DNA from: Tannerellaceae bacterium
Lineage (GTDB): Bacteria > Bacteroidota > Bacteroidia > Bacteroidales > Tannerellaceae
Reading direction: 5' to 3'
NCBI GenBank assembly: GCA_031265595.1
Contig: JAISCM010000096.1
Location: 1 to 14,887 of the forward strand
DNA: 14,887 nt
In this document: positions 13,179-14,887 of the stretch, one piece after another
How positions within the stretch are numbered: the stretch's first letter is position 1
Layout of the letters: the number at the start of each line of letters is the position of its first letter
Translations under genes and position numbers: made by a program
The notes under the pieces: model-generated
Told to the model about the DNA's origin: nothing
Seen by the model: only the letters and a program-made list of their open reading frames with translations
Databases searched by the model: none

Positions 13179-14887
13179 ATGAAAAAGATAATTCTACTTA
13201 TTATTTGCTGCCTGAGCCTTCCTGCGGTCGTTGCGCAAAAGGCTCCTAAATGGATGGAGAAATCAAAGAAGGCGGTTATTACAATTACTACATTCGACAG
13301 GAATGACCGGAAGATTGCTACCACAAACGGGTTTTTTATCGGCGAAGAGGGCGAGGCCTTGTCTGGTTACTCCGCTTTCAAAGGGGCGGATAAAGCGACT
13401 GTTACCGATTCCGACGGCGCTACGTATCCCGTTGCTTCTGTCATTGGGGCGGATGATTTATATGATGTTGTCCGTCTGAAGGTGGCTGTTACTAAGAAGG
13501 TGGCCTTTCTGCCTTTAGCTTCCGAGCCGCCGGCTGTCAATACGCCGGTTTACCTGCTGTTGTTTACGCCGGGGAAAGACGTCTCTTTTAAAGAAGGAAC
13601 CCTGTCCGAAATCAGTAAACTGAAAGACCCTTATAGCTATTACCGGCTGAGCATCCCTTTAGAAAGCGGGCAAGACAATACGCCGCTACTCCTGGCTTCG
13701 GGGCAGGTATTCGGGCTGGCGCAACAGGATGCTTCCGGAAAAAAGGAGCAATCCTACGCCGTCTCTGCCGGGTATGTTACCTCATTGAATGTAGCCTCAA
13801 CCGACGCTTTCAATTCCGTCTATACTAATATCGGTATCCGTAAGGCCTGGCCCGCGGCTATCGAGCAAGCCTCCGTTTCCCTCTTTTTACTGGCTACTTC
13901 GCAGGATGCCAAGACGTATCTGGAAACGCTCACCGACTTTATTGCTACTTTCCCAGATGCAGAAGATGGCTACCTGACGCGCGCCTCCCATTATGCCACG
14001 AATAGAAAGACGTTGGCTGCTACGCCCGGCGAAGAACTCAATTACCTGAGTCTGGCGCTTGCCGATATTAACACCGCCGCCCGGTATAGCCAAAGCAAAG
14101 GCGATGTGCATTATAATCAGGCCAAACTGATTTATAGCGTAGCCATAAGCGATACCACCATCCAAGACAATAATTGGTCAATCGGCGCCGCCATGGCCGC
14201 TCTGATGAAGGCCATCGAGACGGAAGACCTGCCCGTCTACAGGCAGTTGGAAGGCGATATTTATTTCTACTTAGGAGAGTTTCCGGCGGCTTACGCTTCG
14301 TATATGAAGGTAAATGAAAGCAATCTGGCCTCTTCCGATAGTTATTATTTTACAGCGAAAGCATTAGAGAACATTCCGGGAGCACAAATAAGCGACATCA
14401 TCGCCCTGCTGGATAGCGCCGTCTTAACGTTGGGAACGCCTACTCCGCCCGCCGCCGCGCCTTATATACTGGAACGTATTGATTTGAAAACAAAACTGGC
14501 TCTATACAACGAAGCATTAGACGATTTCGACTTGTATTACGCACTGGTAAACGGGCAGGTAGATGACAACTTCTACTTCTTTCGCGAACAGGCTAAGTTT
14601 CAGAAAGGCGATATAGAAGGGGCTTTGGAAGATATAAAAGAGGCCATACGGCGAAACGATCAGTCGCCCGATTACTATGCAGAGGAAGCAGCCGTCTGCG
14701 TCCGCCTGCAGAAATACAATGAAGCGCTGGAAAGCGTAGGCAAAGCATTGAGCTTAGCGCCCGACTTTGGCGCCTGTTTCCGCCTGCGAGGCATCTGTTA
14801 CACCCGGCTGAATAATAAGGAAGAAGCCTGCGAAGCCTTCCGTAAAGCCGAAGAACTGAACGACCCCCTTGCCAGGCGATTGATCAG
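13179..14887 (+). CDS. Secreted protein with degenerate trypsin-like protease domain and TPR repeats (3' end outside window)
   Basis: Partial: 569 complete codons from ATG 13179, still open at the window edge. Signal peptide 1-19 (cleavage VVA|Q). Residues 25-205 follow the HtrA/trypsin layout, but two of three catalytic positions are lost. The TNYHVF-like block reads SGYSAFKGA (62-70), so the His is S65. The Asp is kept in LYDVVRLKV (D96). The GNSGSP-like block reads GQDNTP (164-169), so the Ser is D166. From about 230 the protein is helical with TPR-like pairs, clearest at 460-565 (DDNFYFFREQAKFQKGDIEGALEDIKEAI, YNEALESVGKALSLAPDFGACFRLRGICY). It is probably a periplasmic scaffold or binding protein and not a protease. 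From memory, related Bacteroidales proteins also lack the His, so this may be a family trait. The initiation site is supported by the -7 box at 13143-13150. Confidence 0.85.
   Translation, partial: MKKIILLIICCLSLPAVVAQKAPKWMEKSKKAVITITTFDRNDRKIATTNGFFIGEEGEALSGYSAFKGADKATVTDSDGATYPVASVIGADDLYDVVRLKVAVTKKVAFLPLASEPPAVNTPVYLLLFTPGKDVSFKEGTLSEISKLKDPYSYYRLSIPLESGQDNTPLLLASGQVFGLAQQDASGKKEQSYAVSAGYVTSLNVASTDAFNSVYTNIGIRKAWPAAIEQASVSLFLLATSQDAKTYLETLTDFIATFPDAEDGYLTRASHYATNRKTLAATPGEELNYLSLALADINTAARYSQSKGDVHYNQAKLIYSVAISDTTIQDNNWSIGAAMAALMKAIETEDLPVYRQLEGDIYFYLGEFPAAYASYMKVNESNLASSDSYYFTAKALENIPGAQISDIIALLDSAVLTLGTPTPPAAAPYILERIDLKTKLALYNEALDDFDLYYALVNGQVDDNFYFFREQAKFQKGDIEGALEDIKEAIRRNDQSPDYYAEEAAVCVRLQKYNEALESVGKALSLAPDFGACFRLRGICYTRLNNKEEACEAFRKAEELNDPLARRLI

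Noticed and set aside
13168..13182. Four-codon upstream frame overlapping the start of the protease-like gene
   Set aside because: Too short and too likely by chance in AT-rich leader DNA to be called a regulatory leader peptide.

Overview
The window looks like chromosomal DNA from a member of the Bacteroidales. Three things point there. The run lysS-gpsA-pgi-HAD phosphatase is a familiar neighbourhood in that order. Most spaced gene starts have the Bacteroidetes sigma factor -7 box TAnnTTTG upstream and lack a clear Shine-Dalgarno sequence. Several products carry Bacteroidetes-style lipoprotein or secretion signals. The genus cannot be fixed from sequence alone; a Parabacteroides-like (Tannerellaceae) genome would fit.

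Layout, left to right. Positions 1-540 hold no convincing gene but are dense in hairpins, a C9 tract and an array of 22-bp repeats. On the minus strand (541-2508) a lipoprotein of the AGE/cellobiose 2-epimerase family and a secreted CE1-type esterase form a likely two-gene operon. On the plus strand (2711-7255) lie lysS, gpsA, pgi and a HAD phosphatase/phosphomutase, tightly packed with 5 nt, 9 nt and overlapping junctions, closed by a strong hairpin terminator. A divergent pair follows: a Tat-type lipoprotein of the xylose-isomerase-like TIM-barrel family (minus, 7325-8206) and a lipoprotein fusing a DUF1080 domain to a PHP-like domain (plus, 8365-9759). A second 22-bp-period array (about 9795-9900) fills the gap before a membrane-anchored coiled-coil protein (minus, 9940-10845). 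That gene is divergent from guaA (plus, 10927-12447). After a terminator comes a small outer-membrane beta-barrel protein (minus, 12487-12963), then a truncated gene (plus, 13179 to the window end) for a secreted protein with a catalytically dead trypsin-like domain and TPR repeats.

Functionally, the window mixes housekeeping (lysine charging, glycerol-3-phosphate and hexose-phosphate metabolism, GMP synthesis) with envelope carbohydrate processing. The TIM-barrel/DUF1080 pair resembles parts of the 3-keto-glycoside breakdown machinery of gut Bacteroidetes. The most unusual non-coding signal is the pair of 22-bp-period palindrome arrays. They differ in sequence but share period and architecture, and both lie in 3'-side intergenic DNA. 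No mobile element, tRNA, rRNA or CRISPR array was seen.
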